Assembly: GCA_015222855.1 (NCBI GenBank)
Contig: JADFWA010000047.1
Coordinates: forward strand, 1-6,992
Source: Pseudomonadota bacterium
Lineage (GTDB): Bacteria; Desulfobacterota; Syntrophia; Syntrophales; JADFWA01
Direction: 5' to 3'
DNA length: 6,992 nt
The notes under the pieces are model-generated. The model searched no databases. It was not told where the DNA came from and saw only the letters and a program-made list of their open reading frames with translations. This document shows, in pieces, positions 1 through 6,462 of the stretch. The position numbers and the translations under genes were made by a program. The first letter of the stretch is position 1, and every line of letters begins with the position of its first letter.

Positions 1-972
1 GCTTATATTGTTATGAAAATATTGAAAGAAGCAAGACTGCCTGACGGTGTTGTAAATTTCATACCAGGTTCCGGCTCAAAAGTTGGCGATCCTGCGCTTT
101 CATCCCCCCAGCTTGCGGGTATTCATTTCACGGGGTCAACGGCGACTCTTCAGCATATGTGGAAAACCGTCGGGACAAATATTGCGAAATATAAAAGTTA
201 TCCGCGAATAGTCGGCGAGACGGGTGGAAAAGATTTTGTCTTTGTCCACGAATCTGCTGATGAATACGAAGTTGCAACCGCATTGAGCCGGGGAACATTT
301 GAATTTCAGGGACAAAAATGTTCTGCCGTATCACGCGCGTATATCCCTGAAGAAAAATGGCCCAAAATCAAGGAAATTCTTCTAAAGCAGACAGGGCAGA
401 TCAGGATGGGAGATCCTGAAGATTTTACAAACTTTATGTCGGCTGTCATTGATAAGGCCGCATTTGACAAGATAAAAGGATATATTGATTATGCAAAAAA
501 TTCAGCCGATTATGAGATATTGACAGGCGGCGATTGCGATGATTCAAAAGGGTATTTTATAGAGGCGACCATTGTTCTTACAAAAGAACCTGATGCGAAA
601 TTAATGGAAGAAGAGATATTCGGACCTGTATTGACCGTCTATCTATACAAATCCCGGGATTTTGAGGAAACGCTCAAGCTCTGCGACAAGACATCACCAT
701 ATGCCCTTACAGGCGCGATCTTCGCGAAGGACAGAGATGCTATTGAGCTTGCGTCAGATATACTGCGCCATGCCGCAGGCAATTTTTATATCAATGATAA
801 GCCTACAGGTGCTGTTGTCGGACAGCAGCCTTTCGGCGGCGCACGTGCATCGGGAACAAATGATAAAGCAGGATCATATCTTAATTTGTTAAGATGGATA
901 TCTGTAAGAACTATCAAGGAGAACTTTCTTCCTCCAAAGGATTTCAAATATCCTTTTATGGAGGAAGCCTAA
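1..972 (+). CDS. pruA: 1-pyrroline-5-carboxylate dehydrogenase (L-glutamate gamma-semialdehyde dehydrogenase), ALDH4A1-type, 5'-truncated by window edge
   Basis: The enzyme oxidises glutamate-5-semialdehyde to glutamate with NAD+, the second step of proline (and ornithine) catabolism. The frame is open from base 1; the Met codon at 13 is internal, because about 240 N-terminal residues of the usual ~540-560 are missing. Counting from that Met: FTGS of the nucleotide fold at 39-42, the general-base Glu in ETGGK at 69, the catalytic Cys in GQKCSA at 103 (bases 319-321), EEIFGPV at 200-206, and the aldehyde-anchor region GNFYINDKPTG at 256-266 followed by QQPFGG and RASGTNDK to 285. The last set is diagnostic for this enzyme among aldehyde dehydrogenases and resembles the mitochondrial ALDH4A1 form. 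The stop is TAA at 970-972. It converges on oppF with 36 bp between stops, so it belongs to a different transcript. Whether a proline dehydrogenase domain or gene lies upstream cannot be seen. Confidence 0.95.
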   Translation, partial: AYIVMKILKEARLPDGVVNFIPGSGSKVGDPALSSPQLAGIHFTGSTATLQHMWKTVGTNIAKYKSYPRIVGETGGKDFVFVHESADEYEVATALSRGTFEFQGQKCSAVSRAYIPEEKWPKIKEILLKQTGQIRMGDPEDFTNFMSAVIDKAAFDKIKGYIDYAKNSADYEILTGGDCDDSKGYFIEATIVLTKEPDAKLMEEEIFGPVLTVYLYKSRDFEETLKLCDKTSPYALTGAIFAKDRDAIELASDILRHAAGNFYINDKPTGAVVGQQPFGGARASGTNDKAGSYLNLLRWISVRTIKENFLPPKDFKYPFMEEA

Positions 973-1008
973 AGGGGGGAGCGCCCATTTCCTATACAAC
1001 ATCTCCTG

Positions 1009-1971
1009 TCATAAGTGACATGCAACATAATGCCCCCCCCCTCTATCTGTCAGCTTCGGCTCAACCTTACCGCAAATATCTATCCTGTGGGGGCATCGAG
1101 GATGGAAAGAACATCCGGCGGGTGGATCAATCGGGCTGGGGACATCTCCACTGAGAATAATCCTTTTCTTTTTCCTTTCCGGGTCCGGCACCGGCACGGC
1201 GGAAAGTAGCACCTTTGTATAGGGATGGAGGGGATTTTCATAAAATACCCCCACTTCCGCAAGTTCCACTATCTTCCCGAGGTACATAACGGCAATCCTG
1301 TCACTCACATGTTCAACCACACTGAGATCATGGCTTATGAAAAGATAGGTCAAATTGAATTCACTCTGCAGATCTCTCAGCAGGTTTAATATCTGTGCCT
1401 GTATGGAGACATCCAGCGCCGAAACCGGTTCATCAGCAATAACAAGTTTAGGTCTGAGTGCAATGGCCCTCGCTATCCCTATGCGCTGCCTCTGACCACC
1501 GCTAAACTCGTGGGGATACCGGCCCATCTGTTCCCTGTTCAGCCCCACCACCTCCATCAATCCGGCCACTTTTTCTTCTCTTTCCCTTCCGTTAGCCAGT
1601 TTATGAATGATAAAAGGTTCTCCGATAATGCTGCCGGCGCTTTTCCTCGGATTGAGTGAAGAATATGGATCCTGGAATATCAACTGTACCTCCCGGCGAT
1701 AGCTCTTTAGTCTTTCGCCGGAATATTCAGGAACATTTTCACCCTCAAAAAAAATCTCCCCTTCCGTCGGGTCTTCAAGCCTCATAATAAGCCGTCCAAG
1801 CGTCGTCTTGCCACAACCGCTTTCACCAACAAGGCCCAGGGTCTCCCCCTTGTAAATCTGCAGATCCACCCCGTCCACAGCCCTCACAATACCACGCCGT
1901 CCCGACAGAAACCCGCTCTGCACGGTAAAATATTTTTTTAATCCTTTAATATCCAGTAGAACGCTTCGCAT
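1009..1971 (-). CDS. oppF: Peptide ABC transporter ATP-binding protein, OppF/DppF family
   Basis: This is one of the two nucleotide-binding subunits that drive ATP-dependent oligo- or dipeptide import on the cytoplasmic face of the membrane. Numbering from the start chosen here (320 aa): Walker A GESGCGKT 49-56, Q-loop Gln 100 in IFQDP, signature FSGGQ 156-160, Walker B LVIADE 176-181 with catalytic Glu 181, and H-loop His 214. The C-terminal oligo_HPY-type extension begins near HPYT (249-252) and carries Cys 287, 293, 300 and 318. The frame stays open to an ATG at 2019, but homology starts at [11 protein letters not shown]. The ATG at 1971 has a GGA six bases upstream, whereas the upstream extension has no family character. 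The ATG at 1977 is a close alternative. It is the last gene of the leftward block, 221 bp after oppD. Substrate class (oligopeptide, dipeptide, or nickel and similar) is not decidable from the ATPase alone. Confidence 0.92.
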   Translation of the reverse strand: MRSVLLDIKGLKKYFTVQSGFLSGRRGIVRAVDGVDLQIYKGETLGLVGESGCGKTTLGRLIMRLEDPTEGEIFFEGENVPEYSGERLKSYRREVQLIFQDPYSSLNPRKSAGSIIGEPFIIHKLANGREREEKVAGLMEVVGLNREQMGRYPHEFSGGQRQRIGIARAIALRPKLVIADEPVSALDVSIQAQILNLLRDLQSEFNLTYLFISHDLSVVEHVSDRIAVMYLGKIVELAEVGVFYENPLHPYTKVLLSAVPVPDPERKKKRIILSGDVPSPIDPPAGCSFHPRCPHRIDICGKVEPKLTDRGGGHYVACHL

Positions 1972-2021
1972 AACCATTCCAAAGTTGTATGTGGGTAGGG
2001 TATGGATATACACACACAAAG

Positions 2022-2110
2022 AGTGCCTAAAGTTTGAAGTGCCTAAAGTGATCTAAAGTTAAATGATCAAAATCCTTAACTTTAGGCACTTTAGCTCACT
2101 TTAGTTCACT
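2022..2110. repeat. Inverted arrays of an AGTGCCTAAAGT-type short repeat
   Basis: In the oppD-oppF gap, the left half holds AGTGCCTAAAGT at 2022-2033 and again at 2038-2049, then a degenerate TCTAAAGTTAA at 2052-2062. The right half, 2076-2110, is the same unit on the other strand: TTAACTTTAGGCACT, then TTTAGCTCACT, then TTTAGTTCACT. The two halves can pair as a long imperfect stem around a ~13-base loop (2063-2075). The element is AT-rich, contains no plausible gene and is unlike the flanking coding sequence. It could be a dispersed REP/MITE-like element, a remnant of one, or a transcript-stabilising structure. Only the local repeats are seen; that it is multicopy in the genome is inference. 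Confidence 0.75.
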
Positions 2111-2148
2111 GCACACTTTTAACTAAATCTTGTTGTTTGAACTGGTAC

Positions 2149-2177
2149 CAACATCTGCGCAAAAAACGTAGATGTTG
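2149..2177. other. Stem-loop 16 bp downstream of oppD
   Basis: The arms CAACATCTGCG (2149-2159) and CGTAGATGTTG (2167-2177) pair over 11 positions with one G-T wobble, around a seven-base loop CAAAAAA on the plus strand. In the oppD transcript the hairpin would form 16 nt after the stop codon. No run of T follows the stem on either strand, so it is not a textbook intrinsic terminator. It may protect the 3' end of a pepA-oppD message or mark a processing or Rho-linked end. Confidence 0.6.
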
Positions 2178-2192
2178 TGGATAAAGACCCCG

Positions 2193-3152
2193 CTACACAT
2201 ATTTCCAACACCTGACCATATGCCCGGAGGATTTCTCTATGAGTTGCGGTTCCTTTTCTCTGCATATCCCCATCACCTCAGAGCATCTATCCTGAAAACT
2301 GCACCCGGAAGGAAGTTCATACAGACTCGGAACAACACCCGGTATCGTCTTCAGGTATCCACCCTCCCCTCTCGGAATAGACTCCATAAGACCTGTGGTA
2401 TAGGGGTGAAGGGGCTTTGAAAAGAGACCAACGACACTGCAATACTCCACCACCTTGCCCGCGTACATCACGGCGACATTCTGAGCCGCCTCAGCGATAA
2501 TTCCAAGATCATGGGTTATCATAACCACTGATGTCCCTACTTCTCCCTTCAGTTCATTGATAAGCTCGATTATCTGGGCCTGTATCGTCACATCGAGTGC
2601 GGTTGTGGGCTCATCCGCCAGCATCAGCCGTGGATTGCAGGAAATCGCCATCGCTATCATCACCCTCTGACGCATCCCGCCGCTCATCTGATGGGGATAA
2701 TCCCTTATCCTGTCTCCCGGCGAAGGCATCCCTACAAGCCTTAGCATCTCCACAGCCCGATCCATGGCATCCTTTCCGGAAAGCCCGAGGTGCTGCTTTA
2801 CAGCCTCGGCAATCTGATCCCCTATCCTGAAAACCGGATTCAGAGAGGTCATCGGTTCCTGAAATATCATCGAGATATCTCTCCCCCTGATACTTCGCAT
2901 CTCCCCCTCTTTCAGACGAACAAGATCGACACCATCAATAATAATACTGCCTGATACAATCCTGCCCGGCGGCATCGGTATCAATCTCATGATCGAGAGG
3001 GCAAGGACGGTCTTCCCACAGCCTGACTCACCCACAATGCCAAGGGTATCCCCCTCATTGACCGCGAGATCCACGCCGTCAACGGCCCTGACCGTACCGT
3101 TTTCAGTCTCAAAATATGTTTTTAGATTTTTTATTTCAAGAAGCGGATGCAT
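2193..3152 (-). CDS. oppD: Peptide ABC transporter ATP-binding protein, OppD/DppD family
   Basis: This is the partner ATPase of the OppF-like protein; the two normally form a heterodimer under two permeases. Numbering from the start chosen here (319 aa): Walker A GESGCGKT 41-48, Q-loop Gln 98 in IFQEP, signature MSGGM 156-160 followed by RQRV, Walker B LMLADE 176-181 with Glu 181, and H-loop His 214. The HPYT motif at 249-252 opens the C-terminal oligo_HPY region with Cys 284, 290, 297 and 315. The second glycine-rich signature ends in Met rather than Gln (SGGM), which is common in the OppD/DppD branch. The ATG at 3152 is preferred. The 20-residue extension to an ATG at 3212 runs into the palindromic repeat at 3183-3240 and has no family similarity. 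No strong Shine-Dalgarno is seen; a G-rich GGTGTGTGG stretch lies upstream. It follows pepA by 126 bp. No permease or binding-protein gene accompanies it. Confidence 0.92.
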   Translation of the reverse strand: MHPLLEIKNLKTYFETENGTVRAVDGVDLAVNEGDTLGIVGESGCGKTVLALSIMRLIPMPPGRIVSGSIIIDGVDLVRLKEGEMRSIRGRDISMIFQEPMTSLNPVFRIGDQIAEAVKQHLGLSGKDAMDRAVEMLRLVGMPSPGDRIRDYPHQMSGGMRQRVMIAMAISCNPRLMLADEPTTALDVTIQAQIIELINELKGEVGTSVVMITHDLGIIAEAAQNVAVMYAGKVVEYCSVVGLFSKPLHPYTTGLMESIPRGEGGYLKTIPGVVPSLYELPSGCSFQDRCSEVMGICREKEPQLIEKSSGHMVRCWKYV

Positions 3153-3182
3153 AAAAACCACACACCAAGAGCTTTGAAAAAT

Positions 3183-3240
3183 TGTAGGGTCGGGTTTTAC
3201 ACCCGACCGCAAACGGTGGCATATAAAATGCCACCCTACA
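3183..3240. repeat. Compact palindromic twin-hairpin element (REP/MITE-like)
   Basis: This 58-bp element lies between pepA and oppD. The outer arms TGTAGGGT (3183-3190) and ACCCTACA (3233-3240) are perfect inverted repeats. Inside are two perfect 8-bp hairpins: GGTCGGGT/ACCCGACC (3188-3195 with 3201-3208, loop TTTAC) and GGTGGCAT/ATGCCACC (3215-3222 with 3228-3235, loop ATAAA). The inner stems share bases with the outer arms, so the element can fold either as one long cruciform or as two adjacent hairpins. It has no coding capacity, although the oppD frame stays open through part of it. The architecture is typical of dispersed intergenic palindromes; copy number elsewhere cannot be judged here. 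Confidence 0.8.
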
Positions 3241-3278
3241 GAATTGTGAAGCTCCGTCTAAGGCGGATTACAAAGCCG

Positions 3279-4772
3279 TCAAAGATTTCTCATAAACTGT
3301 ACAAGGAGCCTCACACCAACACCCGATGCCCCTTTCGGAATATAGGGCTTATCCTTGGTCAACCAGGCCGGCCCCGCGATATCAAGATGCACCCAGGGAT
3401 AATCACCGACAAACTTACTCAGGAAGGCGGCGGCCGTTATAGTCCCCGCCGCCCTTCCACCGGTATTCTTGAGGTCGGCCACATCGCTCTTCATCAATTC
3501 GTGATACTCTTCCCATAATGGAAGCTCCCACAACCTCTCGCCCGTGGCCTCCGCGGCATCTTTTACCCTCTTTTTCAGCTTATCATCGGTTCCCATCATG
3601 CCGATAGTATTATCACCGAGGGCAATTACGCAGGCCCCCGTCAGCGTGGCAAGATCAACTATCGCTTCCGGTTTGAATCTGCCGGCATATGTGAGGGCAT
3701 CCGCCAGTACCAATCGCCCCTCCGCATCCGTGTTCTTTATCTCTATGGTCTGACCGGACATAGACTTGAGAATATCACCCGGTTTATACGCCCCCCCGCC
3801 CGGAAGATTTTCCGTAGCCGGTATAAGACCGACGACATTGAGAGGAATTTTCAAATCGGAAGCGGCCTTAATTGCACCCAAAACAGCGGCGCTGCCGGCC
3901 ATGTCCGTCTTCATCCTGTCCATATCGGCCGACGGTTTTATGGAAATTCCACCGCTGTCAAAGGTAATCCCCTTGCCCACCAGGGCAACAACCTTATCAC
4001 CCTTCTTTCCGCCATTGTATTCCAGTACAATAAACTTCGGCGGCTCATCACTCCCCTTTGCCACACCGAGCAGGGCATTCATGCCGAGTTTTTCCATTTC
4101 AGGAACATCAAGAACTTTAAGTTTTACATTCTTCTTCCGGGCAATTTCACCTGCCCTGTCAGAGAGAATAGCTGGGGTCATTTCATTTCCGGGAGTGGAA
4201 ACAAGATCCCTCGCAAAATTAACGGCACCGGAGATAATCTCTCCTGTTTTTGCCGCAGATTTAATAATCTTGAATGAATCATCGTTGTCTTCAGCTATAA
4301 CGAATTCCTTCAGTTCCTTGATTTTCTCCCTCTCAACGGTCTTATAAGGTGTGAACTGGTACAGACCGAGGAGGACACCTTCCACCACGGACTCCGTAAT
4401 TTTATCAAGGGGTTGATTGATCTTTCCCAAATCCAGTGATGTCGCAAATCCCTTAAGGTTTAATTCCCTTATCCTCCGGGACGCCTTAGAAAAGGCCCCC
4501 CTCAATTTTTCCAGGTCAAAATCCTTTTTCTTGCCCAGCCCGACGACAAAAATTCTCCTGGCCGGAATGAAGCCCCTCGTATATATTACGGAGATCTGAA
4601 AAAGCTTGCCCTCAAAATCCCCCAACCCGATCATCTCCCTGATAATTCCACCGCATTTTTTATCCAGCAGCGCGGCCGCGCCCGACAGCCTCTTGCTGTC
4701 TTCGAAGTGACACACGACCACCGCTTCACAATCAAACTCAGAAAAACTTCCCTTTTTTACACAAATCTTCAT
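3279..4772 (-). CDS. pepA: Leucyl aminopeptidase, peptidase family M17 (cytosol aminopeptidase)
   Basis: This cytoplasmic di-metal exopeptidase removes N-terminal amino acids from peptides. At 497 aa it is the usual M17 length and complete. The N-terminal ~160 residues form the variable domain. The catalytic domain carries all expected residues: Lys 267 and Asp 272 in VGKGITFDSGG, Lys 279, Asp 290 in KTDMAGS, and Asp 349, Glu 351 and Arg 353 in the family signature NTDAEGRL (347-354). These match the metal- and bicarbonate-binding set of E. coli PepA with a constant offset of three. The start ATG at 4772 is set by a strong TAGGAGG five bases upstream (4778-4784). It is the first gene of the leftward block and is followed after 126 bp by oppD, which fits hydrolysis of imported peptides. 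E. coli PepA also binds DNA as a Xer accessory factor, but nothing here tells whether this one does. Confidence 0.97.
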   Translation of the reverse strand: MKICVKKGSFSEFDCEAVVVCHFEDSKRLSGAAALLDKKCGGIIREMIGLGDFEGKLFQISVIYTRGFIPARRIFVVGLGKKKDFDLEKLRGAFSKASRRIRELNLKGFATSLDLGKINQPLDKITESVVEGVLLGLYQFTPYKTVEREKIKELKEFVIAEDNDDSFKIIKSAAKTGEIISGAVNFARDLVSTPGNEMTPAILSDRAGEIARKKNVKLKVLDVPEMEKLGMNALLGVAKGSDEPPKFIVLEYNGGKKGDKVVALVGKGITFDSGGISIKPSADMDRMKTDMAGSAAVLGAIKAASDLKIPLNVVGLIPATENLPGGGAYKPGDILKSMSGQTIEIKNTDAEGRLVLADALTYAGRFKPEAIVDLATLTGACVIALGDNTIGMMGTDDKLKKRVKDAAEATGERLWELPLWEEYHELMKSDVADLKNTGGRAAGTITAAAFLSKFVGDYPWVHLDIAGPAWLTKDKPYIPKGASGVGVRLLVQFMRNL

Positions 4773-4777
4773 CTGCG

Positions 4778-4784
4778 CCTCCTA
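4778..4784 (-). promoter_or_regulatory. Strong ribosome-binding site of pepA
   Basis: Read on the minus strand this is TAGGAGG, followed by five bases (CGCAG) and the ATG at 4772. It is a near-perfect Shine-Dalgarno at ideal spacing and fixes the pepA start. It is the strongest such site in the window. Confidence 0.9.
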
Positions 4785-4795
4785 ACCCGGATAAA

Positions 4796-4916
4796 CCGGA
4801 AATCCGAAATACAAAACTCGAATATCGAAATTCGTAAAACGTAAATCGTTATTCGTAAATCGGTCCCCGATTTTCGGTTTTCGATATTCGAATTACGAAT
4901 AATGGATTTCGAATTT
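4796..4916. repeat. TTCG/CGAA-rich degenerate repeat with internal inverted and direct copies
   Basis: The stretch is built from variants of ATTCGTAA, ATCGAAA and CGAAT words on both strands. Exact elements include inverted copies CGAATATCGAA (4819-4829) and TTCGATATTCG (4880-4890), direct copies of ATTCGTAAA (4830-4838 and 4851-4859, period 21), and a tight hairpin AAATCGG/CCGATTT (4857-4863 with 4867-4873) with a three-base loop. It has no coding constraint and differs in word usage from the neighbouring genes. It would lie in the pepA leader if transcription starts near 4996. It resembles degenerate intergenic repeats of uncultured anaerobe genomes by recall; multicopy status is not shown here. 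Confidence 0.7.
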
Positions 4917-5002
4917 ATTTTCTGCCAAAAAAACACGAATCTCAGAACTAAGTAACTAATATATGCTTCCCCTCTCATATAACATTGAAGGAACGAATAA
5001 AA

Positions 5003-5030
5003 GATATAATTTTTTCTCAAAAGCCCTCAA
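5003..5030 (-). promoter_or_regulatory. Possible weak leftward promoter for pepA
   Basis: On the minus strand TTGAGG (5030-5025) and TATATC (5008-5003) are 16 bases apart. Each matches the sigma70 consensus at four of six positions, in a very AT-rich setting where chance matches are common. If real, transcription would begin near 4996 and the leader would run through the degenerate repeat. Confidence 0.25.
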
Positions 5031-5035
5031 AAAAC

Positions 5036-5064
5036 TTGACAAAATTGAAAACGGAGCGTAGCAT
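5036..5064 (+). promoter_or_regulatory. Probable sigma70-type promoter of the 2-oxoacid:ferredoxin oxidoreductase operon
   Basis: A perfect -35 box TTGACA (5036-5041) is followed after 17 bases by TAGCAT (5059-5064), a four-of-six -10 box. The predicted start near 5071 gives a leader of about 70 nt before the ATG at 5143. It is the best promoter match in the window and lies where the rightward operon needs one. Confidence 0.55.
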
Positions 5065-5081
5065 TCTCAACTTCGTATAAA

Positions 5082-5116
5082 AACCCTGCCTCCCCGAATT
5101 TAATCGGGATCAGGTT
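5082..5116 (+). promoter_or_regulatory. Imperfect stem-loop in the leader of the ferredoxin operon
   Basis: CCCGA (5093-5097) pairs with TCGGG (5104-5108) around ATTTAA. After an internal loop, CCTG (5085-5088) pairs with CAGG (5111-5114), and flanking AA/TT can extend the stem with a bulge. It sits between the predicted transcription start and the start codon, about 26 nt before the ATG. It could tune translation or simply be chance; there is no T-run to make it an attenuator. Confidence 0.3.
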
Positions 5117-5142
5117 AAATAGAGCATAAACAAGTAGAAATC

Positions 5143-5388
5143 ATGGTAGTAAAAAAGACTAAAAAAGGTAAAATAACGATCGACAGGGAATTATGCAAGG
5201 GCTGTTATCTGTGCATTTCGGTTTGCCCGAACCAGTTGATATCCGTTTCTGGCAAATTGAATCAAAGGGGCTATTATCCCGCCGAGTTCATCGAAACAGA
5301 TAAGAACGAAGAGGATCGCAGATGCACAGGCTGCACATCGTGCGCGGTTATCTGTCCTGATGTTGCAATAGAGGTTTATCGTGGCTGA
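5143..5388 (+). CDS. 2-oxoacid:ferredoxin oxidoreductase ferredoxin (delta) subunit, two 4Fe-4S clusters
   Basis: This 81-residue protein is a bacterial-type ferredoxin with two CX2CX2CX3C cluster sites: Cys 18, 21, 24, 28 and Cys 61, 64, 67, 71. In this enzyme family the subunit passes electrons from the thiamine-diphosphate centre to external ferredoxin. The positively charged N-terminus (MVVKKTKKGK), a hydrophilic ~30-residue linker between the motifs and the ending PDVAIEVYR are typical of KorD/VorD-type subunits encoded directly before alpha. There is no signal peptide. The Shine-Dalgarno before the ATG at 5143 is poor, which contrasts with the good promoter upstream. The stop TGA (5386-5388) overlaps the alpha-subunit gene by 8 nt, suggesting coupled translation. 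The alternative label is a generic 4Fe-4S protein, but the operon makes the delta role likely. Confidence 0.92.
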   Translation: MVVKKTKKGKITIDRELCKGCYLCISVCPNQLISVSGKLNQRGYYPAEFIETDKNEEDRRCTGCTSCAVICPDVAIEVYRG

Positions 5389-6460
5389 AAAAGTATTGAT
5401 GAGGGGAAGTCACGTGATCGCGGAAGCGGCCGTGCGTGCCGGCTGCCGATTTTACGCAGGCTATCCCATCACACCTCAAAACGAGTTGCCGGAATATATG
5501 TCCGCCACCATGGACAGGCTGGAGGATGGAACCTTCATCCAGGCTGAAAGTGAACTGGCCGCCATTAATATGATTATTGGAGCATCCATGGCAGGCGCGC
5601 GGGCCATGACCAGCTCTTCAAGCCCGGGCATAAGCCTGAAGCAGGAAGGAATTTCCTTTCTGGCAGCTCAGGAGCTTCCCTCGGTAATTGTAAATACCAT
5701 GCGGGGTGGACCAGGATTAGGAAATATCGCACCCAGTCAGGGCGATTATTTCCAGGCCACCAGAGGAGGTGGCCATGGTGATTACCGCACCATCGTCCTG
5801 GCGCCGGCCTCCGGCCAGGAGCTGGCCGATCTGACCCGAAAGGCCTTTGAGTACGCTGACAGATATCAAACGCCTGTCATCATCATGTGTGACGGCATGA
5901 TGGGTCAGATGATGGAGCCGGTTGTATTCCCCGACCCCATTGATCTCCGCGAATTGCCACCCAAGCCCTGGATACTTGACGGGGCCAAGGGAAGACCAAG
6001 CAGGATCATACTATCCCTGCTTCTCGACATATCCAAGGAAGAAGAACTCAACTGGAAGCTTGTGAGAAAATACGAGAACATCACCAAGGAAATCACCAGC
6101 GCTGAAACTTATCTGACCGAAGATGCCCGGATGGTTGTAATTGCTTACGGAACCGCAGCAAGAATCACCAAAGGCGCCATCAAAAAAGTTCGAGAAATGG
6201 GACTCAAGGTGGGCCTTTTAAGACCTGTTACGCTCTGGCCTTTTCCCAAACGTGTCTTGGTGGAAATGAGTAGATTTGTAAAAGACTTTCTCGTTTTTGA
6301 AATGAATACCGGTCAGATGGTTGAAGATGTCAAGTTGTCCCTGGAGGGCAGGAGCAACGTACACTTTTATGGCCGTCCGGGTGGAATCATCTCCACACCG
6401 GATGAAATCGCCAGGGAAATCACCAGTCTTTATTACCATCAGAATCTGGAAGAGAACTAA
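5381..6460 (+). CDS. vorB: 2-oxoacid:ferredoxin oxidoreductase alpha subunit (VorB/KorA type)
   Basis: The alpha subunit of a CoA-acylating 2-oxoacid:ferredoxin oxidoreductase acts with beta to convert a 2-oxoacid plus CoA to acyl-CoA, CO2 and reduced ferredoxin. It has 359 aa, the normal length. The N-terminal pyrimidine-binding domain shows [14 protein letters not shown] (27-40), QAESE at 54-58 (Glu 58 aligns with the cofactor-contacting Glu of pyruvate:ferredoxin oxidoreductase, by my alignment), [13 protein letters not shown] at 78-90, and MRGGPGLG at 107-114. From about residue 245 a second domain begins ([16 protein letters not shown]). The GTG start at 5381 is chosen because GAGG lies six bases upstream and family members begin MAxKVLxxG; the ATG at 5399 is an alternative. 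Automatic names are usually 3-methyl-2-oxobutanoate dehydrogenase subunit VorB or 2-oxoglutarate oxidoreductase KorA. The true substrate (branched-chain 2-oxoacids or 2-oxoglutarate) cannot be read from sequence alone. Confidence 0.93.
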   Translation: MAEKVLMRGSHVIAEAAVRAGCRFYAGYPITPQNELPEYMSATMDRLEDGTFIQAESELAAINMIIGASMAGARAMTSSSSPGISLKQEGISFLAAQELPSVIVNTMRGGPGLGNIAPSQGDYFQATRGGGHGDYRTIVLAPASGQELADLTRKAFEYADRYQTPVIIMCDGMMGQMMEPVVFPDPIDLRELPPKPWILDGAKGRPSRIILSLLLDISKEEELNWKLVRKYENITKEITSAETYLTEDARMVVIAYGTAARITKGAIKKVREMGLKVGLLRPVTLWPFPKRVLVEMSRFVKDFLVFEMNTGQMVEDVKLSLEGRSNVHFYGRPGGIISTPDEIAREITSLYYHQNLEEN

Positions 6461-6462
6461 AA

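Larger units (their letters stand above)
4773..5142. other. Divergent intergenic region between pepA and the ferredoxin oxidoreductase operon
   Basis: This 370-bp AT-rich stretch has no credible gene. From left to right it holds the pepA ribosome-binding site, a TTCG/CGAA-rich degenerate repeat (4796-4916), a short AT-rich spacer with a possible weak leftward promoter (5003-5030), a rightward sigma70-like promoter (5036-5064), and the leader of the ferredoxin gene with a small imperfect stem-loop (5082-5116). An 83-codon open frame on the minus strand crosses it but is made almost wholly of repeat sequence. Confidence 0.8.

Noticed and set aside
973..1008. G-run and C-run (GGGGGGAGCGCCC) between pruA and oppF as a bidirectional terminator
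   Set aside because: Only three or four base pairs can form and there is no clear T-tract on either side.
2003..2022. Alternating AC/GT stretch upstream of oppF as a promoter or operator
   Set aside because: The dinucleotide run is short and no convincing -35/-10 pair could be placed for oppF around it.
2022..2110. Short repeats read as a possible CRISPR array
   Set aside because: Units are ~12 bases, partly degenerate, nearly contiguous and in both orientations, with no unique spacers of uniform size.
3766..4347. 193-codon plus-strand open frame inside pepA
   Set aside because: It lies antisense to the M17 catalytic and linker regions, whose motifs are intact on the minus strand. Its composition (Pro, Ser, Phe-rich) is what an antisense shadow gives.
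4769..5020. 83-codon minus-strand open frame upstream of and overlapping pepA by 4 nt
   Set aside because: Its sequence is mostly a translation of the TTCG/CGAA-rich repeat, it has no recognisable domain, and pepA has its own strong ribosome-binding site.
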